DNA of 64,000 nucleotides from Papaver somniferum. Its lineage: Eukaryota; Streptophyta; Magnoliopsida; Ranunculales; Papaveraceae. The translations under genes and the position numbers were made by a program. How positions within the stretch are numbered: the stretch's first letter is position 1; every line of letters starts with the position of its first letter. The stretch spans positions 88,492,149 through 88,556,148 of the forward strand of contig NC_039361.1 in the NCBI RefSeq assembly GCF_003573695.1, given 5' to 3'. This document shows, in pieces, positions 1-12,310 of the stretch. The notes below the pieces were generated by a model. That model made no database searches. It was not told where the DNA came from and saw only the letters and a program-made list of their open reading frames with translations.

Positions 1-854
1 AACCCGTATGCATACTTGACGTCGATACTCGGTAAATTTGTTTTGGCTGTAACTTCTTCGTCCGAACTCGGAATGACCTCATTCTTTTTGAATTCTCTTC
101 CTCTTTGAATTATCTTCAAAATGGTGATGATAAATCCTAAATATGAATGAGTTACGGTTGGTATTTGTCCCATATCTTGTTTTTGAGCGTTTTGCTCCAT
201 TTCGTCGAACTTGTTCTACTGGACTTGGGCACTTGGATTATTGGAGTAATTCTCTTCTAATCTCATTCGTAGTTCTTACAAGAATGATGTCGGTGAATCA
301 CAAAGAAGGAAATTCAAGAATGGGCAGTAGTACGCATTGCTATGAGATTCTTGAATGATCACAATCATCTTATGTGAACTATGATGCATGGTCTTTAATG
401 ACTTTGTATGTTCTTCTTTGTTAAGAAAATCTTTTTATACGCTTTTGGTAACCACTCTTGGTGTAAATCCGTGCGAAAAAGATTGATTCTACCTTCTAAG
501 GACAAAGATTGATATTTGCATTATTAATCTTTATGGTTTTATATATTGCAATATGTTATGGATATGTGTGTTTGCATCCGTGAACTATGATTGTCCCATA
601 CCCTGTGAAAAGTAAAGTCTTTCGTAAGTCGATATGCATGTATTGATAAAAGAATGAATAGAATTTTGACAAATACAAAAGTTAAGCCTATTATGTCAAT
701 TTTTGATGGAAGATGGGTTAAAATCTTTTGTATTCAAGGATTATGTCTATTGAATGTCATTGTGCAAATGGTGATCGATAATAGAATGAGTCCTTGCTTA
801 TTCCATGGTATAAGGTCGATCTCCGATCCACAATTTTTGTGTACATACTGTGTT

Positions 855-1150
855 GTTCCATAAGTGTCTTATGTTGAGCTCTATCGACTGAGTCATTGTT
901 TTGACATAGTTGTTTCTCCATGAGATACTTTGTGTCGAGCATGTTCAACTAAATTAATCATCCTTTGGTTATTTAGTTGTTGTTCCATAAGTTCTCTTAT
1001 GTTGAGCATGACCAATTAAATTGTTTACTTTTGTGATTAGTTTGGTTGTGTATTTCGATTAGATTAATTATGGATTTTCTTGTGATTAATCTAATTGAGA
1101 ATTTTCGAGTCTCCATAAGTTTACTTATGTTGAGCATGTTCGATTAAATT
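855..1150 (+). repeat. Four imperfect copies of a CCATAAG..CTTATGTTGAGC motif
   Basis: A ~35-base motif with the form TCCATAAGT..CTTATGTTGAGCATG occurs at about 857, 914, 985 and 1110. Each copy can fold on itself because CATAAG pairs with CTTATG. The copies are separated by AT-rich spacer resembling GATTAATTTAATTG. They lie upstream of the polypurine tracts. Function is unknown. Confidence 0.5.
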
Positions 1151-1531
1151 AGTCACGGGTTATCTTATGGTTAATTTAAATTGAATATCTTGGATTCAAA
1201 TTCATACTTGTATGTGATTTTTTATGTCCAAAGAAATGTTTTTTTTCTTTTTGAAATTAAGTTCGCTCTTGTTGTTCTTTCGGGAATGACATATTATGGG
1301 GGAGAGTTCTTAATTGAACTTGTGCTTAATTGCCAAATCTTTGTGGGGAGTGCGGCTGTGGAATATTTTAGGGGTTCTCTTGTATCTTTAAACTCATTGA
1401 TGAATGCATTTAGATTCGGCTTTATGATTGCATCTAAATAAGATGATATATGCTTTCTTTTGGTCATGAAATGTCTCTTTTGGAAATTTCATTAGGATCC
1501 CGTTCTTGTACCTTTGCCAAATTTATTGACA

Positions 1532-1951
1532 AAAAGAGGGAGAATTAATATGTAGTTCACACTACAAATACATATGGTTTTCGGATCATTATGTAAAGGG
1601 GAGTGGTTTCCATGTGAGATGGAGTATTGACTAAGGGGGAGTGACATATCACCATAGTATTGTTGTTAAAGTTGTGATACAATTGAACTTTGACGCTGTG
1701 TAATGATACTATGACACTGTATAACAATGATTCAGAACTCTTGTTTTCTCGTTGTTATAGCTACGAATTTTCAACAACGATGATAGTAAACTTACAACCT
1801 TTGGTATCATTGGAGTACTTGGAAGAGACGAAGATTTCAAGTAATGTTGAAGATTAGGCATGTGGAATAGGAACTACAAAAGTTTATTTATATATTTTTG
1901 TATTCCATATGTATTGATAGTTTTGTCACTAAAATTGACAAAGGGGGAGAT
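1532..1951 (+). other. Multiple polypurine tracts before the first LTR
   Basis: Four purine-rich blocks precede the LTR: AAAAAGAGGGAGAA near 1532, AAAGGGGAG near 1597, AAGGGGGAG near 1637 and AAAGGGGGAGA at 1940-1950. The last one abuts the LTR start TGTTAG and is the likely primer for plus-strand DNA synthesis. Multiple polypurine tracts are a described trait of Sireviruses. Confidence 0.5.
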
Positions 1952-4316
1952 TGTTAGAGCATTGCTCGGTCGAACTCGCATGCGTTGCTATCTCAAGCAT
2001 GTTTGTCAATGTTAGTGATCAAAACTATAAGTCTTGATTTCTAGTCTACTATAGCTAAGGTCTCGGACTAGTATAGAAAGTGTAGTTGAGCTCAAGAACT
2101 CCATGGAAATCATCATACAAGATGAAGGACTACTCAAGGAACCAGTGGATCTTCATCGACTAAAAGTTATGTGGAGACTTGAACTTATCTATCACTCAAA
2201 ATTCTATTTATCTCCTATCTTGAAACAAAAGTCGTTTGCTATATAGACTTAGATTATACACATTTGGTATTTCGAGCCGAGTTTATCTCGCCTATTTATT
2301 TCTCGAAATATGTGTTGGTAAGCTTTTGCTTAAGCCAAGTTAATCTTTTCCTAGTGACGAAAGTCATGACAAGTTTCAATCACTTTGGAAATTGCATACT
2401 TTGACGAAAAATAGTTTGTAAACAACAACTATATAATAAAGTCCTCTAAGAATGTTCCAAATGATTGAAATGAGAGTTTAGATAATATAACCATTGGAGG
2501 ATATAAGCATTATTGTGGAAACACATATATGTACAAGTCCTTATTCGTTGAACCGAAGTTTGCGAACTTTGTTGATCAAGTGAACCGGAATAGTGGTGTG
2601 AGCTAAGTCCACGAACTGGCAGAAGTTCTCGACCCGAGAAAATCTGTTGGAGTTTGTGAACTCCATCCGGGAACTTAAGTCCGCGAACCCAGTCCGCGAA
2701 CTTGAGTAGGTTATATCTAAAAACGATGTTTGTGAACTTATTCATATTAACTAGGGAATTCAATTGCAAACCGTGGCTATATAGTTCATGAACCGATTCG
2801 AGTGAATCAAATCGTTTTTCTTCAATTGTGTCCTGTGTAGTATATAAGATTTCCTTGCAATTGAACAACTCTCTAACTAGTTCATTTGAGTCATTTGAAC
2901 TAGTTATGGTGAGAAGAGTATGATTGATATGAAAATGCTCATATGGATAACCACTTGGTTAACTATTGTTGAACCAACAAATATACAAGTTTGGGTACGG
3001 TTACACAAGCCTAGAAACGTACATTTCATTTGTGTGTAACAAGCTATGTTTTCGATCTAACGGTTGAGAAATATTATCTTGAATCTAATCAGGTTTTCAT
3101 CAAACGGTGAATATTGAATGCTTTGTTACCAAGCTAACATTGATTGCAAACCCTGATTCGAGAGACTATATAAGGGAGAACTCTAGCAACTGGGAAACCT
3201 AATCCCCACACATTCGGTGTGATACTAGTTGTGCCAAGCTAGAGTTGATACTCCTTTAACCTTTGGTTTCTTCTTCTAAACCAGGTTAACGACTTAAAGA
3301 ATTTATTGGGATTGTGAAGCCAGGACGATACAACTTTCTTGTATTTGTATGATCTGATCTTTTTGTTTCTATAGTACGAGTACAATATTAAGGATTGGCT
3401 TGAGATTGATATCTCCGATAGGAAAGATATAAAAGTAATCACAAACACTTCGTCTCATCATTTGTGATTCCACAATATCTTCATTCGCCACGTCGATTAA
3501 GATTATTATGAGGTAATTGATAATACTAGGCTGTTCTTCGGGAATATAAGTCTGGTTTATCAATTGGTTCATGTTTACCTTGATTTATCAAAACACGGAA
3601 CAAAACTCGTAGGTATATTCGTGGGAGACGGATTTATCTATTACCGTAGACTTTTCTGTGTGATACAGATTTGTTTATTAAAGTCATCGACTTTGGGTAG
3701 TAGCAACTCTTAGTTGTGCGTGAGATCATCTAAGGGAATCAAATACGTAGTATCCTGCTGGGATCAGAGACGTAGGAGCATAACTGTACCTTGGACCAGT
3801 GTGAGATTGGTTGGCGTTCAACTACATTCCAGACCGAAGTTAGTTTGTAGTAGGCTAGTGTCTGTAGCGGCTTAATACAGTGTGTGTTCAATCTGGACTA
3901 GGTCCCGAGGTTTTTCTACATTTGCGGTTTCCTCGTTAACAAAATTTTGGTGTCTGTGTTATTTTTATTTCCGCATTATATTGTTTATCTTTATAATTGA
4001 AATATCACAGGTTGTGCGTTAGGTTCAATCAATTAGAATATCCGACCTTTTGGTTGTTGATTTAAATTGATTGACACTTGGATAGTGGTCTTTGGTACCA
4101 TCCAAGTTATCTCTCTAGTATTTGATAAAGACTCGCAGATTTCTATTTGCTTGAGTATAGATTAAATCGAGAGATTGGGATATTAACTCTTTGATATACT
4201 TTTTATCTAGATTGAGTCCGACTGTCGAGTTGATTCTCTAGAAAGTATATTGGAGTTTGTCCATATAGATTGCTAAGAGAAATATTGGGTGTGGTTGTTG
4301 TACCCCCGCTTTTTCA
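1952..4316 (+). mobile_element. LTR of a Sirevirus-like copia element, copy 1
   Basis: The LTR starts TGTTAGAGC directly after a polypurine tract and ends ...CCCCCGCTTTTTCA, giving TG..CA termini over 2365 bases. Homology to 5072-7517 is extensive across the whole length. A TATA box lies at 3167-3175. No primer binding site follows 4316, so this is a 3' LTR rather than the 5' LTR of the copy to its right. Confidence 0.6.
3167..3175 (+). promoter_or_regulatory. TATA box in copia LTR copy 1
   Basis: TATATAAGG sits in the middle of the LTR, followed by purine-rich sequence, and has an exact counterpart at 6377-6385 in copy 2. This is the expected U3 core promoter of the retrotransposon. Confidence 0.5.
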
Positions 4317-5071
4317 CCAAACAAATTATTCCTTTGTTGTTTGGAATACGATCCAAAGGACTTGCTATTCACCTGCATGACTCTCGAAGTCGAAGGCGCA
4401 GGGATACTGAGGAAACTAAGTAGCTAGGGATAGTATACTTGGTCTCAACTATACGAAGTTGGTATTATATTTTGTATAGCGGCTTAATTCTGAGAATATT
4501 CAAAACTGGACTAGGCCCCGGGGTTTTTCTGCATTTTCAGTTTCCTCGTTAACAAATCTTGTTGTGCCATTTACTTTATTATTCCACATTATAATTGTTT
4601 TATTATAATTGAAATAAATTGCACTTGTACGTTAATTCGTAACACTTGATATTGATCATGGTTTAATACCGTACCTATTATCAAGTAAACACTTCGATGT
4701 CGTATCGTCTCGAACTTGAATTCATAGTCAATCACACAAGTAATCTTGTTGTTGTATTGTTTCAATATCGTACTCATAGATGATCATACGAAGTGTGTAC
4801 CGAAGTTGTTGTACTGTCTCGACTCTGTCCATAGATTGAGAAAAGATGTTTTTCATATGTTTTCTTATTGTTATGGCTACGGATCTTCAACAACAATGAT
4901 GCTGAGTTGAACACGTTCAGAATCCCTGGAATACTTGGAGTGGCGAAAAATTCAAGGAATGTTGAAGAACCAAGAAAATCAAACATGATGGATGAGAAGG
5001 TACAAAGTTTATTTATTTTGTAATTCATATGTATTGATAGTTTTGTTATTAAAATTGACAAAGGGGGAAAT
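4317..5071 (+). mobile_element. Chimeric copia fragment between the two LTRs
   Basis: The left part (about 4440-4640) resembles the 3' third of the flanking LTRs (compare 3858-4000: CGGCTTAAT...CTGGACTAGG...GTTTTTCTGCA), but as a divergent subfamily. The right part (4860-5071) is homologous to 1740-1951 and ends in the polypurine tract AAAGGGGGAAA before the next LTR. No coding frame is recognisable. The block looks like a recombination or deletion product. Confidence 0.4.
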
Positions 5072-7517
5072 TGTTAGAGCATTGCTCGGTCGAACTCGCA
5101 AGCTTTTCTATCTCAAGCTTGTTTGTCAAGTTTAGGTGATCAAAACTATAAGTCTTGATTTCTAGTCTACTTATAACTATGTCTCGGATTAGAATAGAAT
5201 TTGTAATTGATCTTTTGACTTCACGGTGTTCATCGATTGAAGACGAAGATCTATCGAGAAGAGCTTGGAGGAACTTCATCAACAAAAGGTATGTGGAGAC
5301 TAAAACTTATCTAACACTCAGAAGTCTATTCTGTTCTATCTCCTAATGAGACTAAGTCGTATAACTACATAGACTTTTATAATATATACATTTGATATTT
5401 CGAGCTGATTTTAACTCGGTTATCTATTTCTCGAAATATGTGTTGGAAGCTTTTTGCTTTAGCTACGTTCATCATATTCTTGACGAGTTTAGTTGGAAAC
5501 AATTTATTTGTAGGAAACTAAATAATAAGTTAAAAGATGATCATGTGAAAATCGCCTTGAAACATCTCACATGATTGGTGTGAGACAATCATTTGATGCC
5601 GACTCGGAAAATTTCGTGTTGATCATTCAATCACTTAAAAATTACTTATAAGCTAATAGTTTGTGTAAGACATCTAATGTCATCTTCTAAGGATATTTCA
5701 ATGATTGAAATGGGAGTTTAGAACAAATTAACCTTTGTCTGGATACGACACAGTACGCATACACGTTTGCAAACTGTTTCACCTGAGTTCGGTCTGGAAC
5801 GACAGTATGAGTACCCGTTTGGGAACTGTCGGAAAAGATCAAAGTCCGGAACTCTAGTTTGCGTACTCGTTTGCAAACTGAGTTGGTTTAAGTTCTAAAA
5901 TCGGTTAAGTATGACTTCATACTCATGAACAAATACATTTATAAGTTAAGGAATGCAATCTTTGCAAACCGTGCTAAAATATTCATGAACTGATTCTTTT
6001 GAATCAATCCGATTTTGCTTCAATTGTATCTTGTATACTTCTATGAGAATATAAACAATTGAACAACTCTATGAGTAACACAATTAGATTCATTTGATTT
6101 ATAAGTGTTAAGACGAATGTGGTTAATACAAAAGTGTTCATATGGCTAACTTTGGTTAATTGTTATTAAGCCAACTCAATATACACGTTTAGGTACGGTT
6201 ACCCATATCTAAATGAAGGTATATTTCATTTGTGTGTAACAAGCTAAGACCATCTAACGGTGGAGATATATTTCTTCGGTTTTAAGAAAACTTAGCTTGA
6301 ATCTTAAATCAGGTTTTCATCTAATGCTGAATATTGATTGCTTTGTTTCAAAGCTATCAAACCCTGATTTGAAGACTATATAAGGGAGAATTCTAGAAAC
6401 TGGAAAACCTAATCCCCACACCTCTTGTGTGTTACTAGTTGCGACTAGAGTCGATTCTCCTTTAACCTAGGTTTTTCTTGAAACCATTATAGGTTAACGA
6501 CTTAAAGACTTCATTGGGATTCTGAAGCCAGACCCAACTATTTTCTCTGTAGTTGTGTGTTCTCATCTTACTTGGTCTATCGTATTGAGTACTATCTTCT
6601 CTAATATTTACTCGAGACTTATCTCTGATAGGTAAGATATAAAAAGTAATCACAAAGAACTTCGTTTCATTCTTTGTGATTCCACAATAACTTGTTCTAC
6701 TACCATATAGTTAAGTTATTGTGAGGTGATTGATATTTCTAGGATGTTCTTCAGGAATATAAGATTGGGTTATCAATTGGTTCCTGTTCACCTTGATTTA
6801 TTAAAATACGAAACAAACACTTCATAGGTATTTCTTGTGAGACAGATTTATCTATCAAAATAGAACTTTCTGTGGGAGAAAGATTTGTTTATCAATTCTT
6901 TGACTTTCGGTTGTAGCAACTCTTAGTTGTGGATTAGATCAACTAATGGAATAAAGTGCGTAGAGTCATGCTGGGATTCAGAGACGTAAGGAACGCGACT
7001 GTACCTTAATCAGCGTGAGATTGGTTAGGGCTTAACTACATTCCAGTCTGAAGTTAACTTGTAGTAGGCTAGAGTCTGTAGCGGCTTAATACAGTGTGGC
7101 GTTCAAATCTGGACTAGGTCCTGGGGTTTTTTCTGCATTTTTGGTTTCTTCATTAACAAAACTTCTGGTGTCTGTGTTATTTCTTTTCCGCATTATATTT
7201 GTTTATATAGTTGAAATATCACAGGTTATGCGTAGTTCAATCAATTGGTAAATCCAACCTTTGGTTGTTGATTGAAATTGATTGACACTTGGGCATTGGT
7301 CTTTGGTACCGTCCAAGTTATTTCTTATATCAATCGGGTTCACAGATTTCTATCTGTTCGATTGCAGATTGTATTGAGAAATTGAGATATAACTCTTTGG
7401 TATATTTCTTGATTGAGCTCGCTTTATAAGCCGGTGCTCTCGGAATTATATTGGAGTTAGTCCATACAGATTTCCGAACGAATTATTGGGTGTGGTTGTT
7501 ATACCCCCGTTTTTTCA
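5072..7517 (+). mobile_element. LTR of a Sirevirus-like copia element, copy 2
   Basis: It starts TGTTAGAGC after a polypurine tract and ends ...CCCCCGTTTTTTCA, 2446 bases long. It is homologous end to end with 1952-4316 but clearly diverged, with many small indels. A TATA box lies at 6377-6385. Because both copies follow a polypurine tract, each is a 3' LTR. Confidence 0.6.
6377..6385 (+). promoter_or_regulatory. TATA box in copia LTR copy 2
   Basis: TATATAAGG at the position equivalent to 3167-3175 of copy 1, within a conserved block. Confidence 0.5.
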
Positions 7518-9380
7518 ATAATTCCTAATTCATTATTTTAATTTTGTTCTTGATCAAAATTTTGATGCATAATAATCTTAAATGTGGGAATAAAAATGAT
7601 TTTATGAAAAAATTTGCGCCTCTACATGATTTCTTGATATGACAAATATTAATTTAAGTTGTATTATGCATAAACGCCTTGAGATTCATCATTTTTAACA
7701 TTATTGATGTAAATCGTTTGAAATCTAGACTTGAGCATGTTATGAGAAAATTATCTTTTATCTCATTTCCTTTATAAAATCCTGCTTAATCGCTAATTAG
7801 ATCTTATCTCAACCATACTTATTATGAATGTTTAATCAGTTTAATCTCAAATATGTGTTAAATCACATGATCTAAGCTGTATTATCTCTATATCGAAGTA
7901 TAACAGCTAAAAATCATATAGATCTAGCTTCATCTCTTCATCTTGATCTCTTTCATATGAAATGTTGATATGATTTAGCTTCATCATCTTTATTTCATAA
8001 AAATAAACCGATCTTATCGTCCCTTCAATAGCTTTTATAATATTTCAGCTGAATATTAAATATTATGATATCTGTTTTCCAGTTCTGAACTTTTCAGTTA
8101 ATCTTTCATCTTTTAAGACTAAAAATCAGTTTTCTGTGGAAACTTTAACCAACATCACCTTTTCTGGAATAGTCACATCTTATCCACAAAATAGCTGGAT
8201 GTGAAGCTTTCAAAATGACTTCAAAAAGATATTTTCTTATTTTATTTGTAGGCACTCAATGTACCAAGAAAAGAAAAGGAAAAAAGGGAAAAGAAAAGAA
8301 AAAAGTTGGATGGGGGTCGAACACTTGGCGAGTTGACGTGATAAGGCCGATCTTGGGCTCATATATCTAAATAATTGTTCCCTAATTTTCCTACTTGGAA
8401 TCATTTACCTCACAACGTGTTCGTTTCAAGGAATTGGAGGCTGGGTAATCCAATTAATAGGGAATGCGTCCAATTTCTTGAATCGAACGGGGAAAATGGA
8501 CTCTATGTATTTAAGAATTTTAATCCAAAATAATATATTTGCATTGCAATATAATTGGATTCCATGGTAAACAATGCTTCTCTTGAATATAGTTCATTTG
8601 ACTTCGGTTAGTATAATTAAACTATTATTTTAATTTTGACCTTTTGAATTATTATTCATAGCCCGAAAACTAGGTTAGTGAGTCAATCTATTTGTGAGTC
8701 GCGAAATTATTTAGCAATGACTCATTAACCCAAAATTCTATCTCTATGTTTCTACCTCTTTTTCCTTATCACTGGATCGAACAGATATAATGGTTGAGAT
8801 TCTCAAAATTATTTATCAGAATAGTGTGATGGTAATTTGATGCTAGGCAATATTTTACCTCATTCAATTTTATGTTATCGTCCTGTTATCGAAGAAGAGC
8901 ATAATCAAATTAAGTTAGCCATGGTGGACACTGATTACACTGGCGAGTTGGGCATGAATATGTTTGACTACACAAGCAAAAGAACCTTCCTAGTTTGAGG
9001 CATGTGGGGTTTATTTGCGGCTTATAGATTTCTTCACCCACATAGACTAAGGGAATAAGGGGTGTCTAAACTAGGTAAAAATACTAAGTTATCCTCAATA
9101 TTAAAATTCAATCCTAAGCCATATCCTTCTAGATTTTAGAACTATTCAAATTATTTCAAAACCAAAATCCATCCGATTCATTTCCCTCATAAACTAAAAT
9201 TAAAATGTACCTTCATCAATTCTATCTAACTACATCGTTCGATTTAAATGAAATTTCATCATCCCTTTTTAAATTAAAAATCAAACTAAACATCATCGAT
9301 TACAACCTATTACTCTTAAATATAATTGTGATTGATTTATCCATTCAAAACTGAAAATTACAAACAATCTTGGGTTTCTG
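7518..9380. other. AT-rich spacer without recognisable genes
   Basis: Both strands are rich in stops and show no protein similarity I can recognise. The only structure I see is the short inverted-repeat element at 8419-8488 and simple AT-rich sequence. Confidence 0.5.
8419..8488. repeat. Small inverted-repeat (MITE-like) element
   Basis: GTTCGTTTCAAGGAATTGGA (8419-8438) is nearly the reverse complement of 8469-8488. The ~30-base loop is AT-rich. The size and arrangement fit a tiny MITE or a solo hairpin. No target duplication was evident to me. Confidence 0.4.
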
Positions 9381-9389
9381 TGTTTGACC

Positions 9390-9915
9390 ATAATCGGTCG
9401 ACGTCCATGTCCATATTGGGCGATTCATATAATAATCGGTCTATATTCATGACCGTGTCAACCGATTTCTATGTGTGTTTTCTGGTTGAAGAATAGTTAA
9501 CCAGAATCGGTTGACGTTCATGCCTGTATCGCCCGATTCTGGTATGGAAAAATACCCAGTTTTCTGTATGTTTTTTTTGCTAGAATCGGATTATGTAAAT
9601 GTCTACATAAACCGATTCAATAACCATGTTTGAATTTTTACACAAAACTGAAATTTTTATCTTTATAATATAGAGCATGTAAATACGAGCTGAACACAAG
9701 AAGAATGAGGTCATTCCGACATCAGAGGAAGAAGTTATGAGCAAAACAGTCAAAGAAATCCCCAGATTTATAATCGGTTGATGTAGGTATTTATGTGCCG
9801 ATTCTAGCAAAAAAAAAATCACAGAAAAACTCTTAAATTTTACAATTGGTCTATGTTCTAAGTCTTATACACCGATATCTAGAATCGGTTTACAAGTGCA
9901 TAAATGTATACCAAT
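9390..9915. repeat. Cluster of AATCGG...CCGATT inverted-end repeats
   Basis: About seven units of ~36 bases begin with AATCGG(T) and end with (A)CCGATT, starting near 9393, 9434, 9503, 9584, 9771, 9842 and 9883. The inner ~24 bases vary around a TGTAxxTxxATGxxxxTA theme. Spacing between units is irregular. The ends of each unit can pair. The later units are degenerate. Confidence 0.5.
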
Positions 9916-10258
9916 TTTGGGTTAAGATTTTCGAAAAAAGAAGAAGAAGAATTTACATGTTTTGATGATGATTTAAAATTAGTTGATTTCTAGGTTAACA
10001 GAACTAAACATCAACCAATCACCTAAATTAACACTAATTAATCAAGAGTAAATTAGCCATTAAGTAAAATAGTTGGATAAGGGGTTTTCCATTTTACTTC
10101 TAAATGTCTTTTTTTTGTCTTATAGTGACAAGCCTCAAATAATATAAATAGGCTTCAGACTAGGGAAGCAAAAGAACTACAGTTTTTTCTCACTACCTGA
10201 CAATTTAAATTAGCCGCACAGGTTTCTTGAGCATTATTCATATCCCAAGTTTGTATTT

Positions 10259-10504
10259 TTGAAAGTTGGATGTTGTTTGGGCACCATTACACGAGCATTT
10301 GAGAAGTATGGTAAGTCTGATCTGTCTGGTAACTTAGAGGATCTATTGAAGGGAGTAAGTTATTTAATCAATAATCAATTTGTGCTAAAGTTAGTGTATC
10401 ACCCAGATGAGATACTTTTTTTCCGGAAAAGGTGGAGAACCTCTTACATTAATGTAGTTTCAATGGTGTTACAAGTATGCTTTGAGATTTCAACCATTAC
10501 ATAG
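10259..10504 (+). CDS. Weak open frame, unrecognised
   Basis: The frame extends upstream without a good ATG (the nominal start codon is TTG), and a plausible donor GTAAGT follows GAAGGGA near 10351. The predicted peptide before that donor has residues such as AFEKYGKSD and looks protein-like, but I do not recognise it. It could be an exon of a lost gene or captured DNA. No neighbour supports a function. Confidence 0.15.
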   Translation: MKVGCCLGTITRAFEKYGKSDLSGNLEDLLKGVSYLINNQFVLKLVYHPDEILFFRKRWRTSYINVVSMVLQVCFEISTIT

Positions 10505-10636
10505 TATTCCAGCACAACATTCTCAGAGTTTAAACTACCACTATCAACATTCAATACTGTCCACAGTTCTAGGATTTCCACCATTACAACCATCAAAACC
10601 ATCAAATGCCAATAACACATAGACAGAACAGAGTTA

Positions 10637-10838
10637 ACTGGCCAAATTTGGATCGTTCTCAACAATACCAAACAACTTAACATAACTGCACATGGCATAT
10701 ATGTTAGGATCAACAAGTAATTCAACCAATTCTCAAGGTTTTTCATAAGCAAGTTAAATGACCACGTTTGGTTTGTAGAAGACAACACCAAACAATTTAA
10801 CACCACTGCACTAGGCAGAGGAGTTAGGATTAGTATAT
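10637..10838 (-). repeat. Diverged ~120 bp tandem duplication, open on the minus strand
   Basis: Two blocks (about 10637-10716 and 10758-10838) share the pattern CCAAACAACTTAAC..ACTGCA..GGC..GTTAGGAT. On the minus strand both stay open within one frame (10444-10845) and encode two copies of a hydrophobic ~40-residue unit (ILILTPLPSAVVLNCLVL versus LLILTYMPCAVMLSCLVL). The period of 40 codons may indicate former coding, but no family is recognised. Confidence 0.3.
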
Positions 10839-11004
10839 GATCCATCTATTTTTCAAGATTTTCTAAGGTACAATAATTAAAGTAACAATCTAAAACTAAA
10901 CTAAAGTAGCATAAAGTAACAAGCTCGGTATGAATCGGTCTTTGGCAATCTGAAACTGTCTGAACCAGCCTAAATCTGTCTGAAGTTGTGTCTGAATCTG
11001 AGTG

Positions 11005-11120
11005 ATAGGTGTTGTTGTTGTTGTTGTTACTGTTACTGTGTTTTTTTTTGTTGTTGTTGTTACTGTTGATATTGTATTTGATTTCACTGTTGTTGTTGAT
11101 GTTGTCTTTGATTTTGCTAT
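11005..11120. repeat. GTT-rich low-complexity tract
   Basis: Runs of GTTGTTGTTGTT with interruptions. The overlapping open frames on both strands (poly-Val or poly-Thr) are a result of the repeat. Confidence 0.6.
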
Positions 11121-11392
11121 TGTTGTAGAGTTTGATATTGATTTCAATCTTCCTGAAGCTGGTGTTCTTTTGGAAACCACCATACCAATGAAGATAAACC
11201 ACATCCTCATCATGATTTGAGTAAGCAAAGACAAACCACCCTGCAAGGTTCTGAAATAAAATCCCCTGATGACAAACCCCCAAAAATAAACCTTAAGAAG
11301 TAAACAAGAGATCTTAAACATTAAAACTCAAATCTGAAGAAAAAAATTAGAACCCTAGTTTTTTTTTGAATTTACGGATTTAAGAAAATCAT

Positions 11393-11566
11393 ATGTAACT
11401 GTAGTACAGTGGTAAAGTCGTTGGGTGATGATACCAGCGACCTGAGTTCGAAACTCGTCAGCATTGATGTGGGGGGATTTTTCTCTTTCTTTTCCTAACT
11501 ACCTGAGCTTGTAGGTAGTAGACCTCTTTGAGGTTTAAACTTTAATATAACCTTTAATTTTTTTTT
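11393..11566 (+). mobile_element. tRNA-derived SINE
   Basis: A tRNA-like head is visible: an A-box-like TGTAGTACAGTGG near 11398-11410 and a B box GAGTTCGAAACTC near 11442-11454, about 35-45 bases apart as in RNA polymerase III promoters. A pyrimidine-rich body follows and the element ends in a T-rich/A-rich stretch near 11560. It is not a functional tRNA because the acceptor stem and anticodon arm do not close. Confidence 0.6.
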
Positions 11567-11639
11567 AAAAAAACCAAAAAAGCCAAATGTTAAAGTCCTA
11601 GTTCTAAACAAGATTTATATCTAATATATTACTGAAAGA

Positions 11640-12310
11640 AAAGGTTAATAAAGATCAAACCCCGGGAACAGAAAAAGGAAAAAGAAAATCCTAAAACGAT
11701 CACAAAAGAGCACAAACAAAAGAGGATCAGAAAGATTGAGTATAGAGGAGAGATTTTGGGTGGTGTCCGACTCAGATCGCTCCCTAGGGAGAAGATATGA
11801 TCCGGCAGAGATGGTTAGTTTTGCTGGGTTTCTCTTATTGCAGAGAAAGAAGAGAGAAGAAATATGTGCAGACCTAATCATACTTCTCCCAGATGAGATA
11901 CTTTGATAGTGTGAATGAGATTAAATTAGAGAGACTAATCATACTCGGGTCTTTTTTAATGTTAGTCTTATATTTTAGATGATAGGGTGTGCGAGAAGAG
12001 AAAGTTGTGTTTTGAATCCTTTACCTATACTCATTGTTAACTCGAACCCAATTTTAATTTGAAAGATAGCGTATTAGATTTAGGTTGTTTAATATTAGTG
12101 ATAAAACCATAAATCGCTAAATTAGTTGAGGTTTGTAATGTTAAATTGATTCAAGTCAAGGGTTAGAAATGGTTTCATTTCGAGTTGGTTCAACTGACTA
12201 GTTCAAAAACCCTTATAAACTCAGTTCCAATATTTTGGGTTATGAAATGGGCTATAATTAATAAACCAAAAGTTTCTTACAAGTTATAAATAAAATGGTT
12301 TATGGTTAAT
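11640..12310. other. Spacer left of the MULE
   Basis: AT-rich sequence. A short minus-strand open frame (11645-11881) has biased composition and no recognisable family. Nothing else can be supported here. Confidence 0.35.

Larger units (their letters stand above)
1..1951 (+). mobile_element. 3' noncoding part of a Sirevirus-like Ty1/copia retrotransposon
   Basis: This stretch leads directly into the polypurine tract and LTR at 1952. No long reading frame or recognisable pol domain is present. Four short imperfect repeats (855-1150) and several purine-rich GGGGAG tracts (1532-1951) are visible. Sireviruses are known for long noncoding 3' regions with several polypurine tracts, which fits. The last ~210 bases are homologous to 4860-5071, which precede the second LTR in the same way. 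The 5' side lies outside the window. The assignment to copia rests on the noncoding junction only and is an inference. Confidence 0.5.

Noticed and set aside
11005..11220. Valine-rich small protein from the GTT tract
   Set aside because: It is a product of the trinucleotide-like repeat, and the opposite strand gives an equally open poly-Thr frame.
11398..11454. A functional tRNA gene
   Set aside because: Only A- and B-box-like motifs are present; the cloverleaf does not close, and a SINE body follows.
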